A stretch of 19,926 bases of DNA, from positions 60,871 to 80,796 of the forward strand of contig DBRC01000022.1 in the NCBI GenBank assembly GCA_002305505.1, in the 5' to 3' direction. The position numbers and the translations under genes are program-made. Positions 1 to 7,330 of the stretch are shown here, piece after piece (the first letter of the stretch is position 1; every line of letters begins with the position of its first letter). This DNA comes from Prevotella sp. UBA1378. GTDB taxonomy: Bacteria; Bacteroidota; Bacteroidia; Bacteroidales; Bacteroidaceae. The notes under the pieces were generated by a model. That model saw only the letters and a list, made by a program, of their open reading frames with translations. It did no database searches and was not told the DNA's origin.

Positions 1-16
1 GCTTTCCCTTATGCCC

Positions 17-89
17 TTACTGCATACTTAATTACTTATCCCGGACTTGGGTCTTCCATCTTTACTGCGGAACTTAATTGTTTACCCCG
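17..89. repeat. Imperfect direct repeat, two copies about 45 bases apart
   Basis: Copy 1 (17-43) and copy 2 (62-89) share TTACTGC, then ACTTAATT, then TTA(T/C)CCCG, with 2 to 3 variable bases between the blocks. A separate 9-base inverted pair, CATCTTTAC at 57-65 and GTAAAGATG at 100-108, overlaps the second copy. No gene can be recognised in 1-196. The repeat could be the edge of a larger repeat outside the window, a decayed element or chance similarity in AT-rich spacer. Confidence 0.4.
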
Positions 90-196
90 CTCCCGGATTG
101 TAAAGATGTTGCCAGTAAGACATTAAAACGCAAAATCCATACGGTTTTCCGGCCGGGCGGAAAAGGAATCGGAATGCCGGCCTCCAGACGGGGGGT

Positions 197-248
197 AAAA
201 TAAAACCGCATGAAGGAAATGCTGTCGCAGCAGCATTCCCTTCATGCG
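197..248 (-). terminator. Rho-independent terminator of gyrB
   Basis: Positions 207-248 form an 18-bp stem with a 6-base loop; one pair is G-U when read on the minus strand. It is followed on the minus strand by a T-rich tract (197-205). It begins 28 bases after the gyrB stop codon, as expected for the end of that transcript. Confidence 0.85.
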
Positions 249-275
249 ATTCCGTATTGTTGTGCCTGCGCTGTG

Positions 276-2246
276 TTATGCGTCGATGTTAGCGTAAGTG
301 GCATTCTTCTCGATAAACTCGCGGCGTGGCTCCACGTCGTCGCCCATCAGCATGGAGAAGATTTCGTCGGCCTCGGCGGCGTTCTCTATGCTCACCTGCT
401 TCAGCAGGCGGTTGTCGGGGTTCATGGTGGTTTCCCAGAGCTGTTCGGGGTTCATCTCGCCAAGACCCTTGTAACGCTGTGTGTGCAGGCCCTTGTCGTC
501 GTCGTTGCCGTCCAAGTATTTGTCGATGAAGGCTTGCCGCTGCTGTTCGCTGTAGCAGTATTCGCTCACCTTCTTGTAGGTGCACTTATAGAGCGGCGGC
601 GTGGCGATGTAAAGATGCCCTTCCTGTATCACCTTGGGCATGAAGCGGTAGAAGAGCGTCATGATGAGCGTGTCGATGTGTGAACCGTCGACGTCGGCGT
701 CGGTCATGATGATGATTTTGTCGTAGCGCAGCTTGTCCACATTGGCTTCGCGGTCGCCCTCGCCGTCTACGCCGAAACGCACGCCGATGCTTTGGATGAT
801 GTTCATGACCGACTCGGCCTCGAACACGCGGTGCCACTGCACTTTCTCCACGTTCAGGATTTTTCCGCGCAGCGGCAGGATGGCCTGGAAGTGGCGGTCG
901 CGCCCTTGCTTGGCCGAACCACCGGCCGAGTCGCCCTCGACGAGGAATATCTCGCAGTCTTTCGGATCCTTATTCGAGCAGTCGGCCAGCTTGCCCGGCA
1001 GCCCGCCTCCCGTCATCGGGTTCTTGCGCTGCACGCTCTCGCGTGCCTTGCGCGCCGCAATGCGTGCCGTTGCAGCCAGCACCACTTTATCGCATATCTG
1101 CTTGGCTTCTTTCGGATGCTCCTCCAGATAGTAGGTAAGGGCTTCGCCCACGGCCTGCTGCACGGCTCCTGTCACCTCGCTGTTGCCCAGCTTGGTCTTG
1201 GTCTGGCCCTCGAACTGCGGTTCGGCCACTTTGATGGAGATAACGGCGGTGAGCCCTTCGCGGAAGTCTTCGCCCGCAATCTCTATCTTTGCCTTCTCAA
1301 TCTGCTTGGCGATGGTGGGCTCGGCGTCGGCGTATGCTTTCAGCGTGCGCGTAAGGGCCATGCGGAAGCCTGTGAGGTGCGTGCCGCCCTCAATGGTGTT
1401 GATGTTGTTCACGTACGAGTGGATGTTCTCCGTATAGTCGGTGTTGTACATCACGGCCACTTCGATGGGGATGCCTTGCTTCTCGGTCTTCAGGTAGATG
1501 ACATCGTCGAACAGGTGCTGGCGGTGGCGGTCGACGTAGCGCACGAACTCTTTCAGCCCGTCCTTGGCATGGAATACCTCCTGCCTGGTGTTGCCTTCCT
1601 CGTCGGGGCGCTTGTCGGTGAGCGTAATGGTGATGCCGGCGTTCAGGAATGCCAGTTCGCGCATGCGCTTGGCTATGATGTCGTACCTGTATTCGGTGGT
1701 GGTGAAGATGGCCGGGTCGGGCCAGAACTGCTGGCGGGTGCCGCGCAGCTCGGTCTCGCCTACCACTTTGACGGGGTAGAGCGCCTTGCCTCTTTCATAC
1801 TCCTGCTGGTAGATTTTCCCGTCGCGGAACACTTGCGACAGCATGTGCGAAGAGAGGGCGTTGACACAGCTGACGCCTACGCCGTGCAGTCCGCCGGACA
1901 CTTTGTATGAGCCTTTGTCGAACTTGCCGCCAGCATGGAGCACTGTCATCACCACCTCGAGGGCCGACTTGTGCAGTTTCTTGTGCTCGTCGACGGGGAT
2001 TCCCCGGCCGTTGTCCTGCACGGTAATCGAGTTGTCTTCGTTGATGGTTACCTCGATGTGGGTACAGTAGCCGGCCATGGCTTCGTCGATGGAGTTGTCC
2101 ACGGTCTCGTTCACGAGATGGTGGAGGCCTTTTTCACTTATGTCGCCGATGTACATGGCGGGGCGCTTGCGCACGGCTTCCAGTCCTTCGAGCACTTGGA
2201 TGTTGCTCGCGGAATAGTTACTTTCTTTATTCAGTTCTTCTGCCAT
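276..2246 (-). CDS. gyrB: DNA gyrase subunit B
   Basis: GyrB is the ATPase subunit of the GyrA2B2 type II topoisomerase, which introduces negative supercoils in the cytoplasm. At 656 residues it has the short Bacteroidetes-like length, without the roughly 170-residue insertion of the E. coli protein. The GHKL ATPase domain shows NETVDNS with the likely catalytic Glu47, DNGRG at 78-82 and GLHGVGVS at 119-126. The transducer QTK lies at 348-350. The TOPRIM domain has EGDSAGG at 437-443 and the metal-binding DADVDGSH from 516. The C-terminal QRYKGLGEMNP at 590-600 is typical of GyrB. ParE is the main alternative, but the sequence reads as GyrB. The ATG at 2246 follows a TAACTTTG box by 25 bases. 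It appears to be a single-gene unit between two terminators. Confidence 0.97.
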   Translation of the reverse strand: MAEELNKESNYSASNIQVLEGLEAVRKRPAMYIGDISEKGLHHLVNETVDNSIDEAMAGYCTHIEVTINEDNSITVQDNGRGIPVDEHKKLHKSALEVVMTVLHAGGKFDKGSYKVSGGLHGVGVSCVNALSSHMLSQVFRDGKIYQQEYERGKALYPVKVVGETELRGTRQQFWPDPAIFTTTEYRYDIIAKRMRELAFLNAGITITLTDKRPDEEGNTRQEVFHAKDGLKEFVRYVDRHRQHLFDDVIYLKTEKQGIPIEVAVMYNTDYTENIHSYVNNINTIEGGTHLTGFRMALTRTLKAYADAEPTIAKQIEKAKIEIAGEDFREGLTAVISIKVAEPQFEGQTKTKLGNSEVTGAVQQAVGEALTYYLEEHPKEAKQICDKVVLAATARIAARKARESVQRKNPMTGGGLPGKLADCSNKDPKDCEIFLVEGDSAGGSAKQGRDRHFQAILPLRGKILNVEKVQWHRVFEAESVMNIIQSIGVRFGVDGEGDREANVDKLRYDKIIIMTDADVDGSHIDTLIMTLFYRFMPKVIQEGHLYIATPPLYKCTYKKVSEYCYSEQQRQAFIDKYLDGNDDDKGLHTQRYKGLGEMNPEQLWETTMNPDNRLLKQVSIENAAEADEIFSMLMGDDVEPRREFIEKNATYANIDA

Positions 2247-2271
2247 TTCTGTTGTTAGTCTTTATAGCATG

Positions 2272-2279
2272 CAAAGTTA
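2272..2279 (-). promoter_or_regulatory. gyrB promoter, TAnnTTTG box
   Basis: The minus strand reads TAACTTTG, the Bacteroidetes -7 consensus. It ends 25 bases before the gyrB ATG and gives a leader of about 20 bases. The -33 TTTG element is not clear at the usual spacing. The rpsT terminator lies upstream, so gyrB needs its own promoter. Confidence 0.65.
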
Positions 2280-2361
2280 CTAATTTTTTGTGACTTAAAC
2301 GAATGTTTTCCAGCTAAAAATTCGGGCAAAAACGGGGGTGCCGTTTGTGTGGGGCGCATGC

Positions 2362-2396
2362 AAAAAAATAGCCGCAACCCTTTTGGGGCTGCGGCT
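2362..2396 (-). terminator. Rho-independent terminator of rpsT
   Basis: On the minus strand, AGCCGCAGCCC pairs with GGGTTGCGGCT (11 bp including one G-U) across a CAAAA loop at 2370-2396. One base later comes a run of seven T (2362-2368). It lies 20 bases after the rpsT stop codon. Confidence 0.9.
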
Positions 2397-2415
2397 CTGC
2401 GTATGTGGTTATTCC

Positions 2416-2670
2416 TTATCCCAGCTTATTGATATGGATGGCAAGGCTCGACTTCAGGTTTGCGGCCTTGTTCTTGTGGATGATGTTGGTTTTGGAGAGC
2501 TTGTCCAGCATCTTCTGTACGCTCGGATACAGCTTCTCAGCTTCATTCTTGTCTGTCAGCGCGCGCAGCTTGCGTACGGCATTGCGCATGGTCTTTGCAT
2601 AATAGTGGTTATGCAGCGCTTTCTTCTTGTCCTGACGGATTCTTTTGATTGATGATTTGTGATTTGCCAT
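2416..2670 (-). CDS. rpsT: 30S ribosomal protein S20
   Basis: This primary 16S rRNA-binding protein of the small subunit has 84 residues, normal for S20. The N-terminus MANHKSSIKRIRQ and the Lys/Arg-rich helical body are family hallmarks. The gene starts 28 bases after the 3' end of tRNA-Glu. That short A/G-rich gap contains no TAnnTTTG box, so rpsT is probably co-transcribed with the tRNA and released by tRNA 3' processing. A strong terminator follows directly. Confidence 0.97.
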   Translation of the reverse strand: MANHKSSIKRIRQDKKKALHNHYYAKTMRNAVRKLRALTDKNEAEKLYPSVQKMLDKLSKTNIIHKNKAANLKSSLAIHINKLG

Positions 2671-2698
2671 CTTTGTTATTCTTCTTTTTATTCTTTTG

Positions 2699-2770
2699 TA
2701 GTCCCTAGCAGAATCGAACTGCTCTTTAGAGAATGAAAATCTCTCGTCCTAACCGATAGACGAAGGGACC
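2699..2770 (-). tRNA. tRNA-Glu (anticodon UUC)
   Basis: The 72-base cloverleaf can be folded completely: a 7-bp acceptor stem (GGTCCCT with AGGGACT, first pair G-U), D stem GTCT/GGAC, anticodon stem AGAGA/TCTCT with loop TTTTCAT, a 4-base variable loop, T stem AGCAG/CTGCT with loop TTCGATT, and discriminator A. The anticodon TTC is at 2735-2737 on the complement. CCA is not encoded. Confidence 0.97.
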
Positions 2771-2790
2771 GTGGGTTGGTTTAGCGGATG

Positions 2791-2821
2791 CAAAGGTACG
2801 GCAAATATTTAAATCCACAAA
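2791..2821 (-). promoter_or_regulatory. Promoter of tRNA-Glu and rpsT
   Basis: The minus strand has TTTG (2818-2821), then 19 bases, then TACCTTTG (2791-2798). Both elements and the spacing fit the Bacteroidetes housekeeping promoter. The mature tRNA 5' end is 20 bases downstream. This is the best-formed promoter in the window. Confidence 0.8.
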
Positions 2822-2846
2822 ATTTTATCGAAGAAAAATTCGGGAT

Positions 2847-2880
2847 TTTGATGATTTTTATATATTTTGCCGTAACTTTG
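2847..2880 (+). promoter_or_regulatory. recO promoter
   Basis: TAACTTTG at 2873-2880 matches TAnnTTTG. A TTTG lies at 2847-2850, with a spacer of 22 bases that is a little longer than usual. The box ends 6 bases before the ATG at 2887, so transcription would begin at or just before the start codon. It is divergent from the tRNA-Glu promoter. Confidence 0.6.
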
Positions 2881-2886
2881 CGCTGT

Positions 2887-3612
2887 ATGTTGGCAAAAAC
2901 CCAGGCAATTGTGCTGCATTCTTTCAAGTATGGGGAGAACAAGGTGATTGTTGAGCTCTTTACGCGCACCCACGGTAGGCTGTCGTTTATCGTGGGCATT
3001 CCGGCGTCGGGCAAGGGGCGCGTCAGGAAGCAGTATTTCCAGCCGCTGTCGATGATTGAGCTGGAGGCCGACGTGCGGCCGAGGGCAAGCCTGCAGAAAA
3101 TAAAGGATGTGCGCATGGCGTATGCCTTTTCGTCGATACCGTTCGACCCGCACAAGTTGGGCATATCGCTCTTCGTGGCCGAGTTTCTCTGTTATGCGTT
3201 GCGTTCGGAGCAGCAGAACGTGCCGCTGTTCGAGTACATCAGCGACAGCATCCTGTGGCTCGACAATTGCCGGGGCAGTTTTGCCAACTTCCACCTGGTC
3301 TTCCTGATGAGGCTTTCGCGCTTCTTGGGCTTTTACCCCAACCTCGACGATTATGCCGAAGGCGATTACTTCGACATGCGGCAGAGCTGCTTCTGCATGC
3401 AGCCTCCCCTGCATCGCGACGTCCTGCCCCCGCAGGAGGCTTCGGTCATCCGCATACTGATGCGCATGGATTATGCCACGATGCACCTTTACCGTATGTC
3501 GCGCGGGGAACGCAACCGCTGCGTCGAGGCGATGGTGCTTTACTACCGCCTGCATCTGCCGGGCTTTTCAGAGCTGCGCTCGCTCCCGATATTGCAGGAG
3601 CTGTATCAGTGA
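2887..3612 (+). CDS. recO: DNA repair protein RecO
   Basis: RecO works with RecR, and in many bacteria RecF, to load RecA onto SSB-coated single-stranded DNA. The 241-residue protein begins with an OB-fold segment (about 1-80, start MLAKTQAIVLHSFKYGENK) followed by the helical RecO_C region. The family's usual four-Cys zinc site is degenerate: only one C-x-C pair is seen (168 and 170, in SCFC). The reading frame is open further upstream to 2788, but the TAACTTTG box lies inside that extension and RecO homology begins at MLAKTQ, so I take 2887 as the start. The gene runs opposite to its neighbours and converges on ftsZ with a 36-base gap. Confidence 0.92.
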   Translation: MLAKTQAIVLHSFKYGENKVIVELFTRTHGRLSFIVGIPASGKGRVRKQYFQPLSMIELEADVRPRASLQKIKDVRMAYAFSSIPFDPHKLGISLFVAEFLCYALRSEQQNVPLFEYISDSILWLDNCRGSFANFHLVFLMRLSRFLGFYPNLDDYAEGDYFDMRQSCFCMQPPLHRDVLPPQEASVIRILMRMDYATMHLYRMSRGERNRCVEAMVLYYRLHLPGFSELRSLPILQELYQ

Positions 3613-3648
3613 GCGGCTTGAGGTCCGGGTGGAGGCGGGCGGCAGGGG

Positions 3649-4983
3649 TCAAGTGAAGCTGATGATGCCCTGCACGGCGTCGTGCGGCTCGTCGGCCGGT
3701 TTGGCTGCCGGTATGTCTTCGCCGCAGGCCCGGCTGTGTATGCCGTCGAGTATTTCGCGCGTGCGTTTATATGTGGGTGTCGACTCCACGGCCGAGATGA
3801 CGTCGTCGTTGTCGAGGTCTTCGGGGCGGAAGAGGTAGATATGCGGGCGCCGCTTGTATTTCCTGTTGCTGCCGTCGTTGCCGTAGTAGTGGCCGCGGCG
3901 CTCGATGCGCTGGGCTTCCTTCTCTTGCGCTTCTGCCAAGCGGTTGGCTTCCTCCTGCGAGTGTTTCTGGAGATGGGTGCTCATGCCGTCGACATTGCTG
4001 ATGCCGAAGCCGGTGGCGAGGATGGTCACTTTCACCTTCTTGCCCAGTTCGGGATCGGTGGCGAGGCCCCATTTTATTTCGAAGTCTCCGAACTTTGCCA
4101 TGAAGTCGTTCACGTCGTTCATTTCTTCCATCATCAGCGAGTCTTTACCGTCCTTTGTGCCGGCAAACGAGATGGAAAGCAGTATCTTGCGCGAGTTGAA
4201 CACGTCGTTGTCGTTGAGCAGCGGCGAGTTGAGCGCGTCTTCGATGGCTTTCTTCACGCGGCCTTCGCCTTCGCCGTAGCCGGTAGACATGATGGCCACG
4301 CCGCCGTCCTTCAGTACGGTTTTCACGTCGTTGAAATCGAGGTTGATAAGTCCGTGCACGGTGATAATCTCGGCAATCGACCTTGCCGCCACGCTCAGTG
4401 TGTCGTCGGCCTTCCCGAAGGCGTCGAGCACGGTCAGCTCGGGGTAGATTTCGCGCAGGCGCTCGTTGTTGATGACGAGCAGTGCGTCTACATGTTTCGA
4501 CATCTCCTCCACACCGTCGAGGGCTTGGTCGATTTTACGGTCGCCTTCGAAGCGGAAGGGGATGGTGACGATGCCTACGGTGAGGATGCCCATCTCCTTG
4601 GAGACACGGGCGATGACCGGCGCCGCGCCCGTGCCGGTGCCGCCGCCCATGCCGGCGGTGATGAAGGCCATGCGGGTGCCGTCGCTGAGCATGCGCTTGA
4701 TGTCTTCGATGCTCTCTTCGGCTGCTTGGCGGGCTCTCTCGGGTTTGTTGCCGGCTCCGAGCCCTTCTTTGCCTAACTGCAGGTGTACCGGTACGGGACT
4801 GTCGTTCAGCGCCTGGTTGTCCGTGTTGCAAAGCACGAACGTCACGTCGTGGATGCCTTCGCGGTACATGTGGTTCACGGCGTTTCCGCCTCCGCCGCCT
4901 ACGCCGATTACCTTGATGATGCTATGCTCCTTTTCGGGCTCGCCGAAATCCAGGATGTCGGGGGTGTTATTATAGTCTGCCAT
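3649..4983 (-). CDS. ftsZ: Cell division protein FtsZ
   Basis: FtsZ is the tubulin-like GTPase that forms the cytokinetic ring. The protein has 444 residues. The nucleotide site includes GVGGGGGNAV near 27-36, the tubulin signature GGGTGTG at 113-119, and the T7 loop NLDFND at 214-219 with Asp216 and Asp219 for hydrolysis. The globular core ends near residue 335. A charged linker (about 340-400, rich in Glu, Arg and Lys) follows, then a conserved segment STPTYKRTRE at 401-410 that may correspond to the FtsA-binding tail peptide. Unlike E. coli FtsZ, about 34 more residues follow this segment. It is the last gene of the cluster, 66 bases after ftsA, with no terminator seen before recO. Confidence 0.97.
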   Translation of the reverse strand: MADYNNTPDILDFGEPEKEHSIIKVIGVGGGGGNAVNHMYREGIHDVTFVLCNTDNQALNDSPVPVHLQLGKEGLGAGNKPERARQAAEESIEDIKRMLSDGTRMAFITAGMGGGTGTGAAPVIARVSKEMGILTVGIVTIPFRFEGDRKIDQALDGVEEMSKHVDALLVINNERLREIYPELTVLDAFGKADDTLSVAARSIAEIITVHGLINLDFNDVKTVLKDGGVAIMSTGYGEGEGRVKKAIEDALNSPLLNDNDVFNSRKILLSISFAGTKDGKDSLMMEEMNDVNDFMAKFGDFEIKWGLATDPELGKKVKVTILATGFGISNVDGMSTHLQKHSQEEANRLAEAQEKEAQRIERRGHYYGNDGSNRKYKRRPHIYLFRPEDLDNDDVISAVESTPTYKRTREILDGIHSRACGEDIPAAKPADEPHDAVQGIISFT

Positions 4984-5049
4984 AACTTCTTATTCTTTTT
5001 GCTGATGGTTTTACTGGGGTTACTCTAATTGGTGAAAGGCGGGGCTGGG

Positions 5050-6495
5050 TTATTCGTCCTCGATGATGGTCTTGCCGAATTTCTTGATTCCCGTAAGCGC
5101 CTTGTTCCACAGGCTGTTCTTCTTCCTTTCCTCGGCGAGGCGGAGCCTTTCGGCCTCTTCCTCTTCGCGGGCGATGCGCTCCTCTTCTTCTTTCTTGCGG
5201 CGGGCTTCTTCCTCGGCGCGCTTTATCTCCTCGGTGGTGCGTACCACGCCGGCCGGTGTCTCGGTTGCTTGCCGCGGCGGGCGCTGTTCGGGCGAGGCCG
5301 CTGCGGGGGCGTGGCTGCCGAAGAGGTCGCCGTTGGGGTTGATTTCACTGCCGGCGCAGTTGATGTCGCCCTTGGCCAGCAGGCCGAGCACGGTGTTCAT
5401 CGTGCCGTTCTTCGCCGTTATTTCGGGGTTGCTTGCGGTGATGGTTTGTGTAACAAACTTGGCTATGCGTATCTTGTCGATGTGCGTATAGTTCTGGAAG
5501 GCCTTCTCGATGTTCTTCATGTTCGAGCCTCCGCCCGTAAGGACCAGCCCGCCTAAGAGGGTGTCGTAATATTCCGACGGGATCTGGTACCATACGTTCA
5601 CGATGATTTCCTCGAGCCGGCCCTCCACAATCTCGATAAACTTGCGGCTTTCTATCTGCCGTTCGCTGTCGATAGAGTATTTCAGGTTGTTGTCGATTTC
5701 ATTGTTGTCGGTATAGGCGTTGCCGTATTTGAGCTTCATCTTCTCGGCGTCGCTCTCCTCCATCTGCATCGAGGCGATGTCTTTTGTGATGTTGTTGCTC
5801 CCTAAGGGGATAACGGCCAGGTGGCGGAGGAGGTTCTTGCTGTATACCGAAACGGTGGTGGTGTCGGCGCCGATGTCGATCAAGGCGCAGCCCGACCGCT
5901 TCTCGGCCTCTGTCAGTACGCTGTCGGCCAGCGCGAGCGGCGCAAGGTACATCTCGGCCACGTTGATGCCGGCTGCCTCGAAGCATTTGTTCAGGTTCTT
6001 GTAGAACGACTTGCGTTCCAGGATGTTGAGGAAGTTGCCTTCCAGGCGGGTGCATTGGATGCCCACAGGGTCGAGCTGCAGCTGCGAGTCCACTCTGTAT
6101 TCTTGTACGGCGGCGTCGAGGATTTCCTGGTCGGGGTATTTCATGTTGCGGTTGGCATCCATCAGTTCGATGACCATGTTCTGCGTTACCTTGGTTTCCG
6201 CCGGCAGGTCTTTTGAGATGACATTCCTGATGCTGCGTATTGATTGCCCGCCCACGCCGACATACACCTGTGTGATTTCCGTCTTCAGCTGTGCTGTCAG
6301 TTTCTGGATGATGTTCGTCAGGCACAGGGCAGTTTTATCTATGTTGTATACTACGCCCTTGCGGATGAACGAAGACGATTCTTCCCTCACCACGGCCAGT
6401 ACTTGGATGCTGCCGTCGAGATTCTTCTTCCCGGCGATGCCGGTCATCTTGGATGACCCGAGTTCAATAGCTACTATAAAATCCTTTGCTGCCAT
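5050..6495 (-). CDS. ftsA: Cell division protein FtsA
   Basis: FtsA is the actin-like ATPase that tethers FtsZ to the membrane and signals to later divisome proteins. Of 481 residues, about 1-375 form the actin-fold part: phosphate-1 ELGSSK at 11-16, phosphate-2 IDIGADTTT from 206, and the adenosine motif TGGGSNM at 320-326. Residues 380-415 are a Pro/Ala-rich linker and 419-459 are strongly charged (Glu, Arg, Lys), probably helical or coiled-coil. The end, about 460-478 (SLWNKALTGIKKFGKTII), is an amphipathic helix suited to membrane targeting. The linker is much longer than in E. coli FtsA. The gene lies 7 bases after ftsQ. Confidence 0.96.
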   Translation of the reverse strand: MAAKDFIVAIELGSSKMTGIAGKKNLDGSIQVLAVVREESSSFIRKGVVYNIDKTALCLTNIIQKLTAQLKTEITQVYVGVGGQSIRSIRNVISKDLPAETKVTQNMVIELMDANRNMKYPDQEILDAAVQEYRVDSQLQLDPVGIQCTRLEGNFLNILERKSFYKNLNKCFEAAGINVAEMYLAPLALADSVLTEAEKRSGCALIDIGADTTTVSVYSKNLLRHLAVIPLGSNNITKDIASMQMEESDAEKMKLKYGNAYTDNNEIDNNLKYSIDSERQIESRKFIEIVEGRLEEIIVNVWYQIPSEYYDTLLGGLVLTGGGSNMKNIEKAFQNYTHIDKIRIAKFVTQTITASNPEITAKNGTMNTVLGLLAKGDINCAGSEINPNGDLFGSHAPAAASPEQRPPRQATETPAGVVRTTEEIKRAEEEARRKKEEEERIAREEEEAERLRLAEERKKNSLWNKALTGIKKFGKTIIEDE

Positions 6496-6502
6496 ATTTG
6501 TT

Positions 6503-7324
6503 TTAATTCAGTGTTCTTGATTCTTCATTGTTGCTTGGCGGTTCCTCGCTTGCCGGCTTCTTGCTTTCCGGAAGCGGTGCCGGCGCCCCTCTCTTCTTGC
6601 AGATAATCTGGTTGTCGAATTCCAGGTTGATGTAAGAGTACTTGTTCCAGCCGGCTTGGCTCAGGCCGTACTTATAGAACTTCTCGAGGCGGTTGAGCTT
6701 CTTCCGGACGTTTGTGGGCCGACCCAGGTAGGCTATGTGCTCGCCTACGCGGGGTACGATTTCCAACGAACCGTCGCTTAGCACGTTGATCTGTACGATT
6801 TGGTTCTGCCAGAACTTATTGTGCACGATGTGGTTGCTCACACGCATGAGCGTGCCTTTGGCGTAGTTGCGGCTGATGCTCCCGGTGGCGATGATGATGT
6901 CGCTCACGTATTTGGTGTTGGGCATGATGCCGCCCCGGTTGTCGACATAGTAGTCGTCGCCGTTGTCGGACTTTACGCGCACGATGGGCATGCGCTGTGT
7001 CAGGCTGATGCATACGCGCCCGCTTTGGGTCTTGTAGCATTGTGCATGGTCGACAAACGGGCTCCGTTTCAATATCTCCTCTATCTCGCGCGTGTTGATG
7101 GCTTTCATCGGGCGTTCCAGCGGATAAACCTTCTCGTTCTCCAGTATCCTCTTTATTTCGTTCGCATTGAGAAAGCCGTCCATGATATTGTCCGTGATGT
7201 TAATCTTTACTTCCGAGCATACGGTGGCCTTTTCATCGGGTTCGTTAAACGCGGTGACGGCCAACAGCAGGTATACTGAAATGAGGGCATTGACGGTGAT
7301 GAGCGCGGCTTTCTTCCAGTTCAT
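6503..7324 (-). CDS. ftsQ: Cell division protein FtsQ
   Basis: FtsQ is a bitopic inner-membrane protein that links cytoplasmic and periplasmic divisome parts through FtsL. The 273 residues begin with a very short cytoplasmic end (MNWKK) and one membrane helix at about 6-25. A POTRA-like region with SPFVDHAQC follows (about 40-110), then the FtsQ beta domain. The last 30 residues are Pro/Ser/Glu-rich and probably disordered. Sequence conservation in this family is low, so position between murC and ftsA is important evidence. The start codon lies 6 bases after the murC stop. Confidence 0.88.
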   Translation of the reverse strand: MNWKKAALITVNALISVYLLLAVTAFNEPDEKATVCSEVKINITDNIMDGFLNANEIKRILENEKVYPLERPMKAINTREIEEILKRSPFVDHAQCYKTQSGRVCISLTQRMPIVRVKSDNGDDYYVDNRGGIMPNTKYVSDIIIATGSISRNYAKGTLMRVSNHIVHNKFWQNQIVQINVLSDGSLEIVPRVGEHIAYLGRPTNVRKKLNRLEKFYKYGLSQAGWNKYSYINLEFDNQIICKKRGAPAPLPESKKPASEEPPSNNEESRTLN

Positions 7325-7330
7325 GTCTTT

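Noticed and set aside
792..1910. Plus-strand open frame of 372 codons opposite gyrB
   Set aside because: It is in codon register with gyrB and has biased low-complexity composition; gyrB is unmistakable on the minus strand.
2788..2886. N-terminal extension of recO by 33 codons
   Set aside because: The recO promoter and the tRNA-Glu promoter both lie within it, and RecO similarity begins at the ATG at 2887.
3682..4776. Plus-strand open frame of 364 codons opposite ftsZ
   Set aside because: It mirrors the ftsZ codons, and its composition (Val, His, Ala, Asp) is that of an antisense shadow.
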